A stretch of 64,000 nt of DNA, from the NCBI GenBank assembly GCA_014359885.1, contig JACIYN010000007.1:25991-89990 (forward strand), written 5' to 3'. The stretch comes from Desulfacinum sp. GTDB lineage: Bacteria > Desulfobacterota > Syntrophobacteria > Syntrophobacterales > DSM-9756. Positions within the stretch are counted from its first letter, which is position 1, and each line of letters begins with the position of its first letter. Below, piece after piece: positions 47,387-57,056 of the stretch. The notes under the pieces are model-generated. The model saw nothing but the letters and a program-made list of their open reading frames with translations, was not told where the DNA came from and did not search any database. The position numbers and the translations under genes are program-made.

Positions 47387-48817
47387 ATGCAGTTCGAAAC
47401 CGTCATCGGCCTGGAAGTCCACGCGCAGCTCCTTACCAAGACGAAGATCTTCTGCAGCTGCTCCACGGAATTCGGCGCCCCGCCCAACACCCACACCTGC
47501 CCGGTCTGCCTGGGCATGCCGGGCGTGCTTCCTGTTCTGAACCGGACCGTGGTGGAATACGCCATGAAGATGGCTCTCGCCACCCACTGCCGGATCCTGC
47601 CCCGCTGCCGGTTCGCCCGGAAGAACTACTTTTATCCGGATCTTCCCAAGGGCTACCAGATCTCCCAGTACGAACTGCCCCTGGGGGTGGACGGCTGGCT
47701 GGAGATCGAAACGGAGGAGGGGAGTCGGCGCATCGGGATCACCCGGATCCACATGGAAGAAGACGCGGGGAAGCTGGTGCACGACGAGACACAGCCGGTG
47801 AGTTACGTGGACTTCAACCGCACGGGCGTCCCGCTCATCGAGATCGTGAGTGAACCGGACATGCGGAGCCCCGAAGAAGCCGCCGCCTACTTAAGGACGC
47901 TTCGGGACATCCTCCGGTACCTGGAGATCTGCGACGGGAACATGGAGGAAGGAAGTTTCCGGTGCGACGCCAACATCAGCCTGCGCCCCGCGGGATCCAG
48001 CGGGTTCGGCACCAAGACGGAACTGAAGAACATGAATTCCTTCCGAAACGTTCAGAGGGCCCTGGAGTTCGAGGTGCGCCGGCAGAGAGCGCTGCTGGAA
48101 AAGGGAGAGGCTATCGTCCAGGAAACCCGGCTCTGGGACGCGGGACGGGGCGTGACGGTGAGCATGCGCGGCAAGGAAGAAGCTCACGACTACCGGTACT
48201 TTCCCGACCCGGACCTGGTGCCCGTGGAAATCGACGAGGCCTGGGTGGAGCAGGTGCGATCGAGCCTCCCGGAACTTCCCGACGCCAAACGGGAGCGGTT
48301 CGTCCGCCAATACGATCTTCCCGGCTACGATGCCCAGGTGCTGACGGCTTCCAGGGATCTGGCCGACTATTTCGAAGCCGTTGTGGCCGCTTTTCCCCAG
48401 CCCAAGACGGTGAGCAACTGGATCATGAGCGAGCTGATGCGGGAACTGAAGCGGGACGAACGGGAGATCGAGGACTGTCCCGTGCCGCCCACCCACCTGG
48501 CCGAACTCCTCCAGCTCATGGACCGAAACGTGATCAGCGGCAAGATCGCCAAGTCGGTCTTCAAGGAGATGTACGAAACGGGGGCCTCGGCCAAGGCCAT
48601 CGTGGAAGCCAAAGGCCTGGAGCAGGTCTCGGACGAGGGGGCCATCGAGGCGGTGGTCCGGGAGGTGTTGGCCGAAAACCCCAAGGAAGTGGAAAGCTTC
48701 CGGCAGGGAAAGGAGAAGCTTCTCGGCTTTTTCGTGGGCCAGGTGATGAAAAAGACGCGCGGAAAGGCCAACCCGAAGCTGGTGAACGAGATGCTCCTGA
48801 AGGCACTGAAGGGATAG
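47387..48817 (+). CDS. gatB: Aspartyl/glutamyl-tRNA amidotransferase subunit B
   Basis: 476 residues, typical. [20 protein letters not shown] at the N-terminus, [35 protein letters not shown], the zinc cysteines CSCSTEFG...CPVC, and a C-terminal YqeY-like helical domain ([25 protein letters not shown]). With GatA and GatC it converts Glu-tRNA(Gln) and Asp-tRNA(Asn) to the amides; gatA and gatC are not in the window. It is followed 42 bp later by mtnA, probably in one operon. Confidence 0.97.
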   Translation: MQFETVIGLEVHAQLLTKTKIFCSCSTEFGAPPNTHTCPVCLGMPGVLPVLNRTVVEYAMKMALATHCRILPRCRFARKNYFYPDLPKGYQISQYELPLGVDGWLEIETEEGSRRIGITRIHMEEDAGKLVHDETQPVSYVDFNRTGVPLIEIVSEPDMRSPEEAAAYLRTLRDILRYLEICDGNMEEGSFRCDANISLRPAGSSGFGTKTELKNMNSFRNVQRALEFEVRRQRALLEKGEAIVQETRLWDAGRGVTVSMRGKEEAHDYRYFPDPDLVPVEIDEAWVEQVRSSLPELPDAKRERFVRQYDLPGYDAQVLTASRDLADYFEAVVAAFPQPKTVSNWIMSELMRELKRDEREIEDCPVPPTHLAELLQLMDRNVISGKIAKSVFKEMYETGASAKAIVEAKGLEQVSDEGAIEAVVREVLAENPKEVESFRQGKEKLLGFFVGQVMKKTRGKANPKLVNEMLLKALKG

Positions 48818-48859
48818 CGCAGCGCCCTTTGGGCGCCCGGGCATTGGAGAGGAGAATTC

Positions 48860-49912
48860 ATGGCACGAAAATCCTTGCAACCCATCTACTGGGACGGCGA
48901 CGCCGTCATGATCGTGGACCAGAGGGTTCTGCCCCACCAGGACAAGGTGCTGCGGTGCACCACGCCGCAACAGGTGATCCAGGCCATCAAGAAGATGGCC
49001 ATCCGCGGCGCGCCCGCCGTGGGCATCGCCGGGGCCATGGCCCTGGCACTGGGAGCCCAGTCCATCACGGCCGCGGATCCCAAGACCTTTCGCCGCAAAT
49101 TCGTGGGGCTCTGTGACCGGGTGCGGGCCGCACGCCCCACGGGGAACAACCTGGGTTGGGCCGTGGAGGCCGTCTACGCCGTGGTGGTGGAAAACCCCGA
49201 CGCCGACGTGCCCACCCTGCAACGGCTGATCCGGGAAAAGTCCCAGCAGATCCTGGAAGAGGACATCCAGATCAACAAGGCCATCGGCCGCTGGGGCAGG
49301 CAGGTGATTCCCAAGGGGGCCCGGATCCTCACCTACTGCAATGCCGGAGCCCTGGCCACCGGAGACTACGGGACCGCGCTGGGCGTCATTCGGGCCGCCT
49401 TCGAAGCCGACCCGTCCATCCACGTGACCTGCTGCGAAACGCGGCCCTTCCTGCAGGGAAGCCGCCTCACCGCCTATGAACTCCTCTACGAAGGCATCCC
49501 CAGCACGCTCATCACCGACAATGCGGCGGGGAGCCTCATGCAGCAGGGGAAGATCGACGTGGTGGTGGTGGGAGCCGACCGCATCGCGGCCAATGGGGAT
49601 ACCGCCAACAAGATCGGCACGTATATGCTGGCCGTCCTGGCCCGGACCAACGGCATCCCGTTCTACGTGGCCGCCCCGCGGTCCACCATCGATCCCACCC
49701 TTTCCAGTGGTTCGGCCATCCCCATCGAGGAACGGGATCCCAAGGAGATCACCCACTTCCAGGGCCGCCGGGTGGCCCCCAAGGACATGCAGGCCTACAA
49801 CCCGGCCTTCGATGTCACGCCCAGTAAGTTCATTTCGGGCATCATCACGGAAGTGGGCGTTCTTACCCGACCGTTCAAGAAGAACATCCGGCAAGCCATG
49901 GAGAAGGGTTAA
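48860..49912 (+). CDS. mtnA: S-methyl-5-thioribose-1-phosphate isomerase
   Basis: 350 residues. The catalytic Cys160 (ILTYCNAGALATG) and Asp240 (VVVVGADRIAANGDT) fall at the positions known for the family. Other signatures: MAIRGAPAVGIAGAMALAL and FDVTPSKFISGIITE. It isomerises methylthioribose 1-phosphate to the ribulose form in methionine salvage; the same fold is shared with eIF2B-alpha-like proteins, but the active-site residues support MtnA. No other salvage genes are near. The stop TAA is followed at once by a GGATTAG heptamer array. Confidence 0.95.
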   Translation: MARKSLQPIYWDGDAVMIVDQRVLPHQDKVLRCTTPQQVIQAIKKMAIRGAPAVGIAGAMALALGAQSITAADPKTFRRKFVGLCDRVRAARPTGNNLGWAVEAVYAVVVENPDADVPTLQRLIREKSQQILEEDIQINKAIGRWGRQVIPKGARILTYCNAGALATGDYGTALGVIRAAFEADPSIHVTCCETRPFLQGSRLTAYELLYEGIPSTLITDNAAGSLMQQGKIDVVVVGADRIAANGDTANKIGTYMLAVLARTNGIPFYVAAPRSTIDPTLSSGSAIPIEERDPKEITHFQGRRVAPKDMQAYNPAFDVTPSKFISGIITEVGVLTRPFKKNIRQAMEKG

Positions 49913-50145
49913 AGGATTAGAGGATTAAGGATTAGAGGGGTAAGGGGAGGGATAGGGGGGTAGAGGGGTAGGGGATAGGGGGAATCCCCCCGGCCCCCCT
50001 TTGGAAAAGGGGGGAGAGCAGCCGCGGAGCCTCCCCGCCCTTACGCCTTACGACTGACGCCTTACGCCTTACGACTGACGCCTTACGCCTTACGACTGAC
50101 GACTCACGACTGACGACTCACAATTCACGGATCACGGATCACGAA
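49908..50145. repeat. Mirror-arranged heptamer arrays between convergent mtnA and radA
   Basis: After the mtnA stop come G-rich heptads (GGATTAG, GGATTAA, GGATTAG, GGGGTAA, GGGATAG). At 49980-50018 is a hairpin (AATCCCCCCGGCCCCCC / GGAAAAGGGGGG). Then C-rich heptads (CTTACGC, CTTACGA, CTGACGC, CTTACGC, CTTACGA, CTGACGA, CTCACGA) lead to GGATCAC units, the last of which contains the radA stop. Each array is G-rich on the sense strand of the gene it touches. Confidence 0.85.
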
Positions 50146-51500
50146 AAAAACTCATCCAGGACTTCCCGCAGGGACCGGACGGCCCGGCAGGAAACCCCCT
50201 TGGCCCCGTTGAGCTGCTCCTGGTTCGACCGCGGACACACGACGGTTCCAAAACCCAGGGAGAGGGCTTCGGAAAGTCTCCTGGAGGCGTGCCCCACGCC
50301 CCGCACCTCCCCCGCCAGGCCCACTTCCCCCCAGGCCACCAGGTCGTCGGGCAGGGCCACGTCCAGGGCGCTGCTGAGAACGGCCAGCACGACGGCCAGA
50401 TCCGCAGCCGTTTCCGCAAGGCGCACGCCTCCCGCCACGTTGACGAAAACATCCTGCTGCGCAAAGCCCACCCCCAGCTTCTTTTCCAGCACCGCCAGAA
50501 GGAGCGACAGACGATTGCCATCCACCCCCATGCTGGCCCGCCGGGGCTGGGCCCATCCGGTGGGGGAGACCAGCGCCTGCACTTCCACGAGAAGCGGTCG
50601 GGTTCCCTCCATGGCGCAGGTGACCACCGAGCCGGGCACCCCGGCCGGCCGTTCGGCCAAAAGGAACCGGGACGGGTTCGGAACCTGCTCCAGGCCCGTT
50701 TCCTTCATCTCGAAGACGCCGATCTCGTTGGTGGATCCGAACCGGTTCTTGACCGCTCGAAGGAGCCGGAAGGCGTGCGTGCGGTCCCCTTCCAGATAGA
50801 GCACCGCGTCCACCAGGTGTTCCAGCACCCGGGGACCCGCCACCACTCCTTCCTTGGTCACGTGCCCCACCAGGAGGATCCCCGTGTCCTTTTCCTTGGC
50901 GATCCGCTGCAGCCACGCAGCCGATTCCCGCACCTGGGAAACGGACCCCGGCGCGCTTTCCAGGAGATCCAGGCGCATGGTCTGGATGGAATCCACGGCT
51001 ACCGCCAGGAATTTCGTGGATTCCAGCAGGGGCACGACGGCGTCCACGGACGTTTCGGCGCACACCAAAACTTGGTCCGAAAGGCCCAGGCCGAGGCGTT
51101 CGGCCCGCAGGCGGATCTGACTCAGGCTTTCTTCCCCGGAAACGTACAGAACGGGCCCGGACCGGGCCAGCCGGGCCAGGGCCTGCAGGAGCAGTGTGGA
51201 CTTGCCGATGCCGGGATCCCCCGCCAGGAGCACCACGGAACCGGGGACCAGTCCGCCGCCCAGCACGCGGTCCCATTCCTGCAGCCCGCTTTGAAGCCGA
51301 CGGTCCGCGCTGGTCGGCACGGCCCCGAGAGGCAGGGCTTGGGCCGCCTGGCCCTTGGCCGCCCGCCTGCCCGGGCCGGACGCCGCCGGAGCCTCCTCCA
51401 CGAAGCTGTTCCAGGCCTGGCAGCCGGGGCATCGGCCCAGCCACTTGGGGCTTTCGTAGCCGCACTCCTGACAACGGTACAGGGCCTTTTCGCGGGCCAC
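50139..51500 (-). CDS. radA: DNA repair protein RadA
   Basis: 453 residues, full length. N-terminal C4 zinc finger (YRCQECGYESPKWLGRCPGC, Cys10, 13, 24, 27), RecA-like ATPase with Walker A GDPGIGKSTLLLQ, the RadA-specific KNRFGSTNEIGVFEM, and a C-terminal LonC-like domain (GGVRLAETAADLAVVLAVLS). It promotes branch migration in recombination. The promoter is about 85 bp upstream. Its TGA stop lies within the CGTGATC heptamer array. Confidence 0.96.
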   Translation of the reverse strand: MAREKALYRCQECGYESPKWLGRCPGCQAWNSFVEEAPAASGPGRRAAKGQAAQALPLGAVPTSADRRLQSGLQEWDRVLGGGLVPGSVVLLAGDPGIGKSTLLLQALARLARSGPVLYVSGEESLSQIRLRAERLGLGLSDQVLVCAETSVDAVVPLLESTKFLAVAVDSIQTMRLDLLESAPGSVSQVRESAAWLQRIAKEKDTGILLVGHVTKEGVVAGPRVLEHLVDAVLYLEGDRTHAFRLLRAVKNRFGSTNEIGVFEMKETGLEQVPNPSRFLLAERPAGVPGSVVTCAMEGTRPLLVEVQALVSPTGWAQPRRASMGVDGNRLSLLLAVLEKKLGVGFAQQDVFVNVAGGVRLAETAADLAVVLAVLSSALDVALPDDLVAWGEVGLAGEVRGVGHASRRLSEALSLGFGTVVCPRSNQEQLNGAKGVSCRAVRSLREVLDEFFS

Positions 51501-51590
51501 GGGAAATCACCTCCATGATCGTGGCGGCATGACCGGAGCCGCCCCGTCGGTATCCACTCGGCTTCCTCCGGGGTTCCTTTCACCGCCTCC

Positions 51591-51620
51591 ACTATAGCCA
51601 AACGCCCGGGGGTTTGTGAA
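51591..51620 (-). promoter_or_regulatory. Sigma-70-type promoter of radA
   Basis: On the minus strand TTCACA (51620-51615) and TATAGT (51596-51591), 18-bp spacer, about 90 bp before the radA start. The gap 51501-51814 otherwise holds the trxA promoter and no gene. Confidence 0.55.
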
Positions 51621-51699
51621 CGAAATGCGGCGGCGGCCGATTTTCGGGTGGACAACACCGATGGGAGCGTTTAGGTTCTTTTCGGTAGACCGGGCGCGA

Positions 51700-51729
51700 T
51701 TGACAAGGAAAATCGGGCTGGTTTATATT
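51700..51729 (+). promoter_or_regulatory. Sigma-70-type promoter of trxA
   Basis: TTGACA (51700-51705) and TATATT (51724-51729), 18-bp spacer (17 if the -10 is read as TTATAT), 85 bp before the trxA start. Confidence 0.7.
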
Positions 51730-51814
51730 CCGCCCATCGTGGCTTGAAAAGGCATGGGGATCTCCCAACGTCCCCCGCACGCCCGTCGCACAGTTTCCAT
51801 GGAGGCATTGACCA

Positions 51815-52147
51815 ATGGCTGGAAAGAATGTGATTGAAATCAGTGACAGCAGTTTCGAGCAGGAAGTGCTCAAATCCGATCTGCCCGTTCTCGTGGATTT
51901 CTGGGCTCCCTGGTGCGGACCGTGCCGGGCCATCGCTCCTGTGATCGATGAGCTTTCCAACGAGTACGCGGGCAAGCTGAAGGTGGCCAAGTGCAACGTG
52001 GATGAAAACCCCAACACCCCTGCGCGGTTCGGGATTCGGGCCATCCCGACGCTGATCCTCTTCAAGGACGGCAACGTGACGGAGCAGATCACGGGCGCCG
52101 TGGCCAAGAGTCAGATCGCCGCGGCGGTGGAAAAGGTGGTTTCCTAG
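51815..52147 (+). CDS. trxA: Thioredoxin
   Basis: 110 residues. Active site FWAPWCGPCRAIAPVIDELS with Cys34 and Cys37, cis-proline in IRAIPTLILFKDG. Cytoplasmic disulfide reductase reduced by the TrxB encoded next. ATG follows GGAGG. It has its own strong promoter and a terminator directly downstream, so it is probably expressed more highly than trxB. Confidence 0.96.
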   Translation: MAGKNVIEISDSSFEQEVLKSDLPVLVDFWAPWCGPCRAIAPVIDELSNEYAGKLKVAKCNVDENPNTPARFGIRAIPTLILFKDGNVTEQITGAVAKSQIAAAVEKVVS

Positions 52148-52165
52148 CCATCGGACGTTCGATAC

Positions 52166-52206
52166 GGCCTCACGGGAACGCACGGCGCGCGGGTGGGGCC
52201 TTTTTT
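52166..52206 (+). terminator. Rho-independent terminator between trxA and trxB
   Basis: GGCCTCAC (52166-52173) pairs with GTGGGGCC (52193-52200) with one G-T pair, followed by six T. It lies just before the trxB start, so trxB is either read through at reduced level or has its own promoter. Confidence 0.6.
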
Positions 52207-52225
52207 GCGCGAGAGACCCCGCGAT

Positions 52226-53164
52226 ATGACCGGAAGTGACCTCTACGACATCGTCATCATCGGCGGCGGCCCGGCGGGACTGGCTGCTGGCATCTACGCC
52301 AACCGAGCGCGGTACAAAACCCTGGTGCTGGAAAAGGTGGGCATCGGCGGCCAGCTTCTCACCTACGAGAAGGTGGACAACTACCCCGGGTTTCCGGAAG
52401 GCATCAGCACCTTCGAACTGGTGGAGCTTTTCAAGGCCCAGGCCGAAAAGTTCGGCATGGAACACCGGAACGCCGACGTGACCGGCATGGAGACGGAAGG
52501 CTCCATCCAGGTGATCCACACCAGCGAAGGGGATATCCGCTCCAGAGCCGTCATCGTGGCTTCGGGCTGTTCCCCCCAGAAGCTGGGCGTCAAGGGGGAA
52601 GTGGAATATACGGGCCGGGGAGTTTCCTACTGTGCCATCTGCGACGGTCCCTTCTACCGCAACGAAGAGGTGGCCGTTGTGGGCGGAGGGGACACGGCGG
52701 TGGAAGAGGCCATCTATCTCACCAAGTTCGCCTCCCGCGTCCATCTGATCCACCGCCGGGACGAGTTGCGCGCCGTGAAAATCATTCAGGAAGAAGCCTT
52801 CGAGAACGAGAAGATCACCATCCACTGGAACACGGTGGTGGAAGAAGTCATCGGTGGCAACCAAGGCGTTTCCCAACTGAGCCTTCGCGACGTGGCCACC
52901 GGAAAGACCTCTTCCCTGCAGGTGCCGGGGGTCTTCATCTTCGTGGGCCTCATCCCCAACGCGGAGTTCGTCCCGGCCGGAGTGAAACGGGACCCGCAGG
53001 GATTTCTTATCACCGACGATACCATGGCCACGGCGGTGCCCGGCCTCTACGCCGCCGGAGATGTGCGTTCCAAGAGCCTGCGGCAGATCGTCACGGCCGT
53101 GGGCGATGGGGCGACCGCGGCCTTCAATGCCGGCCGCTACGCCGAATCCCTGGCCCATGCCTGA
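52226..53164 (+). CDS. trxB: Thioredoxin reductase
   Basis: 312 residues. FAD-binding IVIIGGGPAGLAAGIYANRA, redox-active SYCAICDGPFYRNEEVAVVG (Cys136, Cys139), NADPH-binding GGGDTAVEEAIYL, and the C-terminal GLYAAGDVRSKSLRQIVTAV. It reduces thioredoxin with NAD(P)H. The ATG at 52226 is preferred; a GTG at 52193 is in frame but lies inside the trxA terminator stem. The pyridine-nucleotide loop IHRRDELRA fits the common NADPH type. Confidence 0.95.
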   Translation: MTGSDLYDIVIIGGGPAGLAAGIYANRARYKTLVLEKVGIGGQLLTYEKVDNYPGFPEGISTFELVELFKAQAEKFGMEHRNADVTGMETEGSIQVIHTSEGDIRSRAVIVASGCSPQKLGVKGEVEYTGRGVSYCAICDGPFYRNEEVAVVGGGDTAVEEAIYLTKFASRVHLIHRRDELRAVKIIQEEAFENEKITIHWNTVVEEVIGGNQGVSQLSLRDVATGKTSSLQVPGVFIFVGLIPNAEFVPAGVKRDPQGFLITDDTMATAVPGLYAAGDVRSKSLRQIVTAVGDGATAAFNAGRYAESLAHA

Positions 53165-53204
53165 CCACACCCCCGCGCCCACCCCGGTTTTCAGGAGTTG
53201 CCCA

Positions 53205-53969
53205 ATGCACCATTCTTTCATCCATGCACTGCATCGACACCTGATGGCCGGTGTCCTGCTCCTGCTGCTCAGCACCCTTCTTTCCGGGTGCGGCACCAAT
53301 CTTTTGAGCTACTACTTCGACGACCTTTTCCAGTCGGGCGATGCCATTGAGCGCACCCCGGAGCAGCTGGCCTGGGACGGCGTGCAGGCCATGCAGGAAA
53401 AGGACTACGACGAGGCCCTGGACGCGTTCCAAAAGCTCAAGGAGCGCTACCCTTACAGCAAGTACGCCATCCTGGCCGAGCTGAAGGTGGGAGATGCCTA
53501 TTTTCACAAGAAGAAATACGCCGACGCAGCCCTGGCCTACGAGGAATTCATCCGACTGCATCCCCGCAACGAGGTGGTGCCCTACGTTCTTTATCAGCTG
53601 GGCATGTGCCACTTTTTGAGCTTCAAGTCCACGGACCGGGACATGGAAGAGACCCGGCTGGCCATGGACGCTTTCCAGCGTCTGATCCAGGCCTTCCCCA
53701 CGTCCGAGTACGCCCCCAAGGCCGAGAAGCAGATTTACGAATGCCGCAAACGCCTGGCGGAGCACGAATTCCAGGTGGGGCGCCTCTATTACCGCATGGA
53801 GAAGTACAAGGCAGCGCAACTTCGGCTCACCCGTCTTCTCATGGAGCACCCCCAGGCGGTCAAGGATCTGGGCTACGAAGAGGAGATTCAGGCGATCCTG
53901 GCCGATTGCCGCGCGTGTCTCAACCGGGGCGACGACGGCAAGAGCCTCTGGACCAAGCTCGGCTTCTGA
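53205..53969 (+). CDS. bamD: Outer membrane assembly lipoprotein BamD
   Basis: 254 residues. Lipoprotein signal peptide with lipobox LSGC at Cys29 (MAGVLLLLLSTLLSGC), then TPR-type repeats: EQLAWDGVQAMQEKDYDEAL, FQKLKERYPYSKYAILAEL, YADAALAYEEFIRLHPRNE. These match BamD (YfiO) over its whole length. It anchors to the inner leaflet of the outer membrane and helps BamA insert beta-barrels. ATG at 53205 follows AGGAG. It starts 40 bp after trxB and may be co-transcribed. Confidence 0.92.
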   Translation: MHHSFIHALHRHLMAGVLLLLLSTLLSGCGTNLLSYYFDDLFQSGDAIERTPEQLAWDGVQAMQEKDYDEALDAFQKLKERYPYSKYAILAELKVGDAYFHKKKYADAALAYEEFIRLHPRNEVVPYVLYQLGMCHFLSFKSTDRDMEETRLAMDAFQRLIQAFPTSEYAPKAEKQIYECRKRLAEHEFQVGRLYYRMEKYKAAQLRLTRLLMEHPQAVKDLGYEEEIQAILADCRACLNRGDDGKSLWTKLGF

Positions 53970-53985
53970 AACGAATCGAAATCGC

Positions 53986-54015
53986 TTGACATTCCTTCCT
54001 TGAATCCCTTATGAG
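53986..54015 (+). promoter_or_regulatory. Sigma-70-type promoter upstream of rho
   Basis: TTGACA at 53986-53991 and TTATGA at 54009-54014 with a 17-bp spacer. It would give a leader of about 200 nt before rho, a length often associated with rho autoregulation; no specific structure was confirmed in it. Confidence 0.4.
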
Positions 54016-54227
54016 ACAGGGGCACGCCGACGCACGAGACCGGACCCTTCCCTAGGATGTTTACCCTGTCTCCAGTCCCCGTATCCTAAAGGCGAGAACA
54101 AGAGACCGGCCCACAGCGACAGACATCCGATTGATTCTCATGGGTATGGATATTTGTAGAGCGGTTCGATGGCTTTTTTCATCGTATTCTTGCGTGCCGC
54201 AACCCGGCCAAGAAAAGGAAAGGAGTT

Positions 54228-55550
54228 ATGGCTGAAAACAACATGAACAACGACACTCTCAGTGCTTCGGCACGAAAGGAACTCTTGTCCCAGCAGGACA
54301 TGAACCTGGTGGAGCTCAAGAAGCGCAACATCAAGGAGCTTCTGGGGCTGGCCCGCCAGCTGCAGATCGAGGGCGCAAGCTCCATGCGCAAGCAGGACCT
54401 CATCTTCGCCATCCTGCAGGCCCAGGCGGAAATGAGCGGTCTGATCTACGGGGAAGGTGTCCTGGAAATCCTGCCGGACGGCTTCGGCTTCCTGCGCACC
54501 CAGGACTATAATTACCTGCCCGGTCCGGACGACATCTACGTGAGCCCCTCCCAGATCCGCCGGTTCAACCTGCGGACGGGCGACACGGTTTCCGGCCAGA
54601 TCCGGCCGCCCAAGGACAACGAGCGCTACTTCGCCCTGCTCAAGGTGGAAGCCATCAACTATGAGGAACCCGAGGCGGCCCGGGACAAGATCCTCTTCGA
54701 CAACCTGACGCCCATCTACCCCGACCGGCGCATCAATCTGGAGACCACCTCCGACAACTATTCCACCCGGGTGATGGATCTTCTCACCCCCATCGGGTTC
54801 GGCCAGCGCGGTCTGATCGTGGCTCCGCCCCGCACCGGCAAGACCATGCTGCTCCAGAACATCGCCAACGCGGTGGCCAAAAACCACCGGGACGCCTACC
54901 TGATCGTGCTGCTCATCGACGAGCGCCCGGAAGAAGTGACCGACATGCAGCGCAACGTGCGGGCCGCCGAGGTGGTGAGTTCCACCTTCGACGAGCCGGC
55001 CCAGCGCCATGTGCAGGTGGCCGAGATGGTGATCGAAAAGGCCAAGCGCCTGGTGGAGCACCGACGGGATGTGGTGATCCTTCTCGACAGCATCACGCGG
55101 CTCGCCCGGGCCTACAACACGGTGGTGCCCCCCAGCGGCAAGATCCTTTCGGGCGGTCTGGACTCCAACGCCCTACACCGGCCCAAGCGCTTTTTCGGCG
55201 CCGCGCGAAACATCGAGCAGGGCGGAAGCCTCACCATCATCGCCACGGCCCTCATCGAGACCGGAAGCCGCATGGACGAGGTGATCTTCGAGGAATTCAA
55301 GGGCACCGGCAACATGGAGATCCACCTGGATCGCAAGCTGGCGGATCGACGCATCTTCCCGGCCATCGACATCAACCGGTCCGGTACGCGGAAGGAAGAG
55401 CTGCTGCTGCCGCCGGAGGACCTCAACCGGATCTGGATCCTCCGGAAGCTCCTGTCGCCCCTGAACCCGGTGGACGCCATGGAATTCCTCCTGGACAAGA
55501 TGCAGGGGACCAAGGACAACGCGGACTTCCTGGCGTCCATGAACCGGTGA
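54228..55550 (+). CDS. rho: Transcription termination factor Rho
   Basis: 440 residues. N-terminal helical domain, RNA-binding OB fold ([39 protein letters not shown]), Walker [19 protein letters not shown], Walker [21 protein letters not shown]- and R-loop region ([20 protein letters not shown]). Slightly longer than the 419-residue E. coli protein through its N-terminus. It ends transcription at C-rich unstructured RNA, which is relevant to the G-rich repeat arrays after many stop codons here. AAGGAG precedes the ATG. Confidence 0.97.
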   Translation: MAENNMNNDTLSASARKELLSQQDMNLVELKKRNIKELLGLARQLQIEGASSMRKQDLIFAILQAQAEMSGLIYGEGVLEILPDGFGFLRTQDYNYLPGPDDIYVSPSQIRRFNLRTGDTVSGQIRPPKDNERYFALLKVEAINYEEPEAARDKILFDNLTPIYPDRRINLETTSDNYSTRVMDLLTPIGFGQRGLIVAPPRTGKTMLLQNIANAVAKNHRDAYLIVLLIDERPEEVTDMQRNVRAAEVVSSTFDEPAQRHVQVAEMVIEKAKRLVEHRRDVVILLDSITRLARAYNTVVPPSGKILSGGLDSNALHRPKRFFGAARNIEQGGSLTIIATALIETGSRMDEVIFEEFKGTGNMEIHLDRKLADRRIFPAIDINRSGTRKEELLLPPEDLNRIWILRKLLSPLNPVDAMEFLLDKMQGTKDNADFLASMNR

Positions 55551-55559
55551 TTGAAACAC

Positions 55560-55853
55560 TCACCGCAGAGACGCAGAGGGCACGGAGGAGCCCTTTACTT
55601 TCTCTTTTCGCCGAGAGGGCCCCATCACCCCGACCATCACAGCCCGCGCTGGACCATTCCATCCACGACACAAAAATGTAGGGGCGAAAAATCTTTCGCC
55701 CCTACAGTCCCTCACTCAAGTCAACCTGCCCGCGTTCATCGGCGGTTCCCCCTTTACACCATCCCCCCGACGGATCACGAATTCCCCCTACCCCCCTATC
55801 CCTTACCCCCTATCCCCTACCCCTTACCCCTACCCCTCTAATCCTTTAATCCT
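55560..55853. repeat. Repeat gap between rho and the ATP-grasp gene
   Basis: No gene. Starts with CACCGCAGAGACGCAGAGG, a phrase whose reverse complement relative occurs near 59600. A palindrome at 55678-55705 has GTAGGGGCGAAA / TTTCGCCCCTAC arms. From about 55789, C-rich heptads (CCCTATC, CCTTACC, CCCTATC, CCCTACC, CCTTACC) pass into AATCCTCT units that contain the stop of the ATP-grasp gene. Confidence 0.8.
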
Positions 55854-56696
55854 CTAATCCTCTAATCCTTCACCCCCGCTCCTGGCCTCCCGGCACCACA
55901 GTTCCACCGCCCGGCGGAGGTATTCCCGGTGCCCGGGGGCGCCCCCCAGGCCCTTGCGGCCGAAGTTGAAGTTGATCTCCACGAAGACGGGCGGGCCGTC
56001 GTCGGGAAACATGAGGTCGAAGGCGGCGAGATCGATCCCCAGCCGGCGGCTCAGCTCCAGGCAGGCCCGGACGCCCTTCTGCTGCTCTTCCGGGGCCACT
56101 TCGTGGTCGATGGCCGCCCCCTTGGAGATGTTGTTGTAGAAGCCGCCGCCCCCCACCCGAAAGTAGCTCACGGCCATGGGCCCGTACACCACGACCCTGA
56201 GATCCCGCCCGCCGTGGTCGATCAGGCGTTGCAGCAGAACGGGCTCGTGGGCCGGGAGCCGGTCCAACCTCGCCCGAAGTTCGGCCGGGTCGCGGACGGG
56301 AAAGACGGCGCTGCCTCCTCCGCCCGAGTCCCCCTTGAGCACCGCCGGATACCCCCAGGGGCTCCCCCACGTGCGCAGAGCGCTCCAGGCGTGCTCGCGG
56401 TTCCGAAAGATCCAGGTGTCCGGATGGCGCACCCCCAGCCGCCGAAAGGCCAGGATCTGGCGGGCCTTTCCCGTGAGGGATCGGGCCCCTTCCAGGCGGG
56501 GAAACCAACGGCGGGCGAGCCGCGTGACGGCGGCGTAGCGCCACGGGGAAACGTAGCCGGGCAGGATCACCCCGCAGGCCGCGCGCAATAGCCCCCGCAC
56601 CTCGGGGTCGTCCAGCGGCGCAAACAGCGACAGATTGTGATCCAGCGGGATGTAGGGATTCAGGGACACAAAAAAGGAATCACGGGCAAAATTCAC
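55854..56696 (-). CDS. ATP-grasp domain protein (RimK/glutathione synthase-like)
   Basis: 280 residues. The ATP-grasp core is visible: YPAVLKGDSGGGGSAVFPVR (nucleotide loop), EPVLLQRLIDHGGRDLRVVV, AAFDLMFPDDGPPVFVEINF-NFG (metal-binding acidic residues and Asn). The N-terminal part lacks clear homology that I can name. It probably ligates a carboxylate to an amine; substrate unknown. It is on the opposite strand to rho and rpmE. The C-terminal GEGLED and the TAG stop are written in the GGATTAG repeat, so the native end was probably replaced. Confidence 0.75.
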   Translation of the reverse strand: MNFARDSFFVSLNPYIPLDHNLSLFAPLDDPEVRGLLRAACGVILPGYVSPWRYAAVTRLARRWFPRLEGARSLTGKARQILAFRRLGVRHPDTWIFRNREHAWSALRTWGSPWGYPAVLKGDSGGGGSAVFPVRDPAELRARLDRLPAHEPVLLQRLIDHGGRDLRVVVYGPMAVSYFRVGGGGFYNNISKGAAIDHEVAPEEQQKGVRACLELSRRLGIDLAAFDLMFPDDGPPVFVEINFNFGRKGLGGAPGHREYLRRAVELWCREARSGGEGLED

Positions 56697-56724
56697 TTGA
56701 AAGACAACCTTTCGACGTTATAAT
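56697..56724 (+). promoter_or_regulatory. Sigma-70-type promoter of rpmE
   Basis: TTGAAA (56697-56702) and a perfect TATAAT (56719-56724) with a 16-bp spacer, 38 bp before the rpmE start. Confidence 0.75.
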
Positions 56725-56762
56725 TGGGAGCTCTTGAAAGAAGAACCCATACGGAGGCGAAC

Positions 56763-56990
56763 ATGAAAAAGGACATTCATCCTGCATACCACCAGACCGT
56801 GATCCGCTGCGCCTGCGGCAACGAAATCGAAACCGGCTCCACCAAGACGGACATCCGCGTGGAAATCTGTTCCAAGTGCCATCCGTTCTTCACCGGCAAG
56901 CAGAAGCTGGTGGACACCGGCGGCCGCATCGAGCGGTTCATGAAAAAGTACGAGAAATTCCAGAAAAAGCAAGAAGAACAGAACAACTAG
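56763..56990 (+). CDS. rpmE: Ribosomal protein bL31 (zinc-binding form)
   Basis: 75 residues. [20 protein letters not shown] with Cys16 and Cys18, then [20 protein letters not shown] with Cys36 and Cys39: the four-cysteine zinc form of L31. ATG at 56763 follows CGGAGG; the track's longer version is not needed. It has its own promoter and terminator, so it is a monocistronic unit within the rho-prfA-prmC-murA order common in proteobacteria. Confidence 0.97.
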   Translation: MKKDIHPAYHQTVIRCACGNEIETGSTKTDIRVEICSKCHPFFTGKQKLVDTGGRIERFMKKYEKFQKKQEEQNN

Positions 56991-56996
56991 CTCCCG

Positions 56997-57037
56997 CCCG
57001 GACTGCCTGCCCGACGACGCAGAGGTCCGGGTTTTTT
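56997..57037 (+). terminator. Rho-independent terminator after rpmE
   Basis: CCCGGAC pairs with GTCCGGG (stem 7 bp, 21-nt loop), followed by six T, starting 7 bp after the rpmE stop. Confidence 0.75.
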
Positions 57038-57056
57038 GTGCCCCGCGTCCGGTTTG

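Noticed and set aside
48860..48885. Sigma-54 promoter (TGGCAC ... TTGCA) at the mtnA start
   Set aside because: The spacing between the two blocks is 8 rather than 5 nt, and it lies within the coding sequence.
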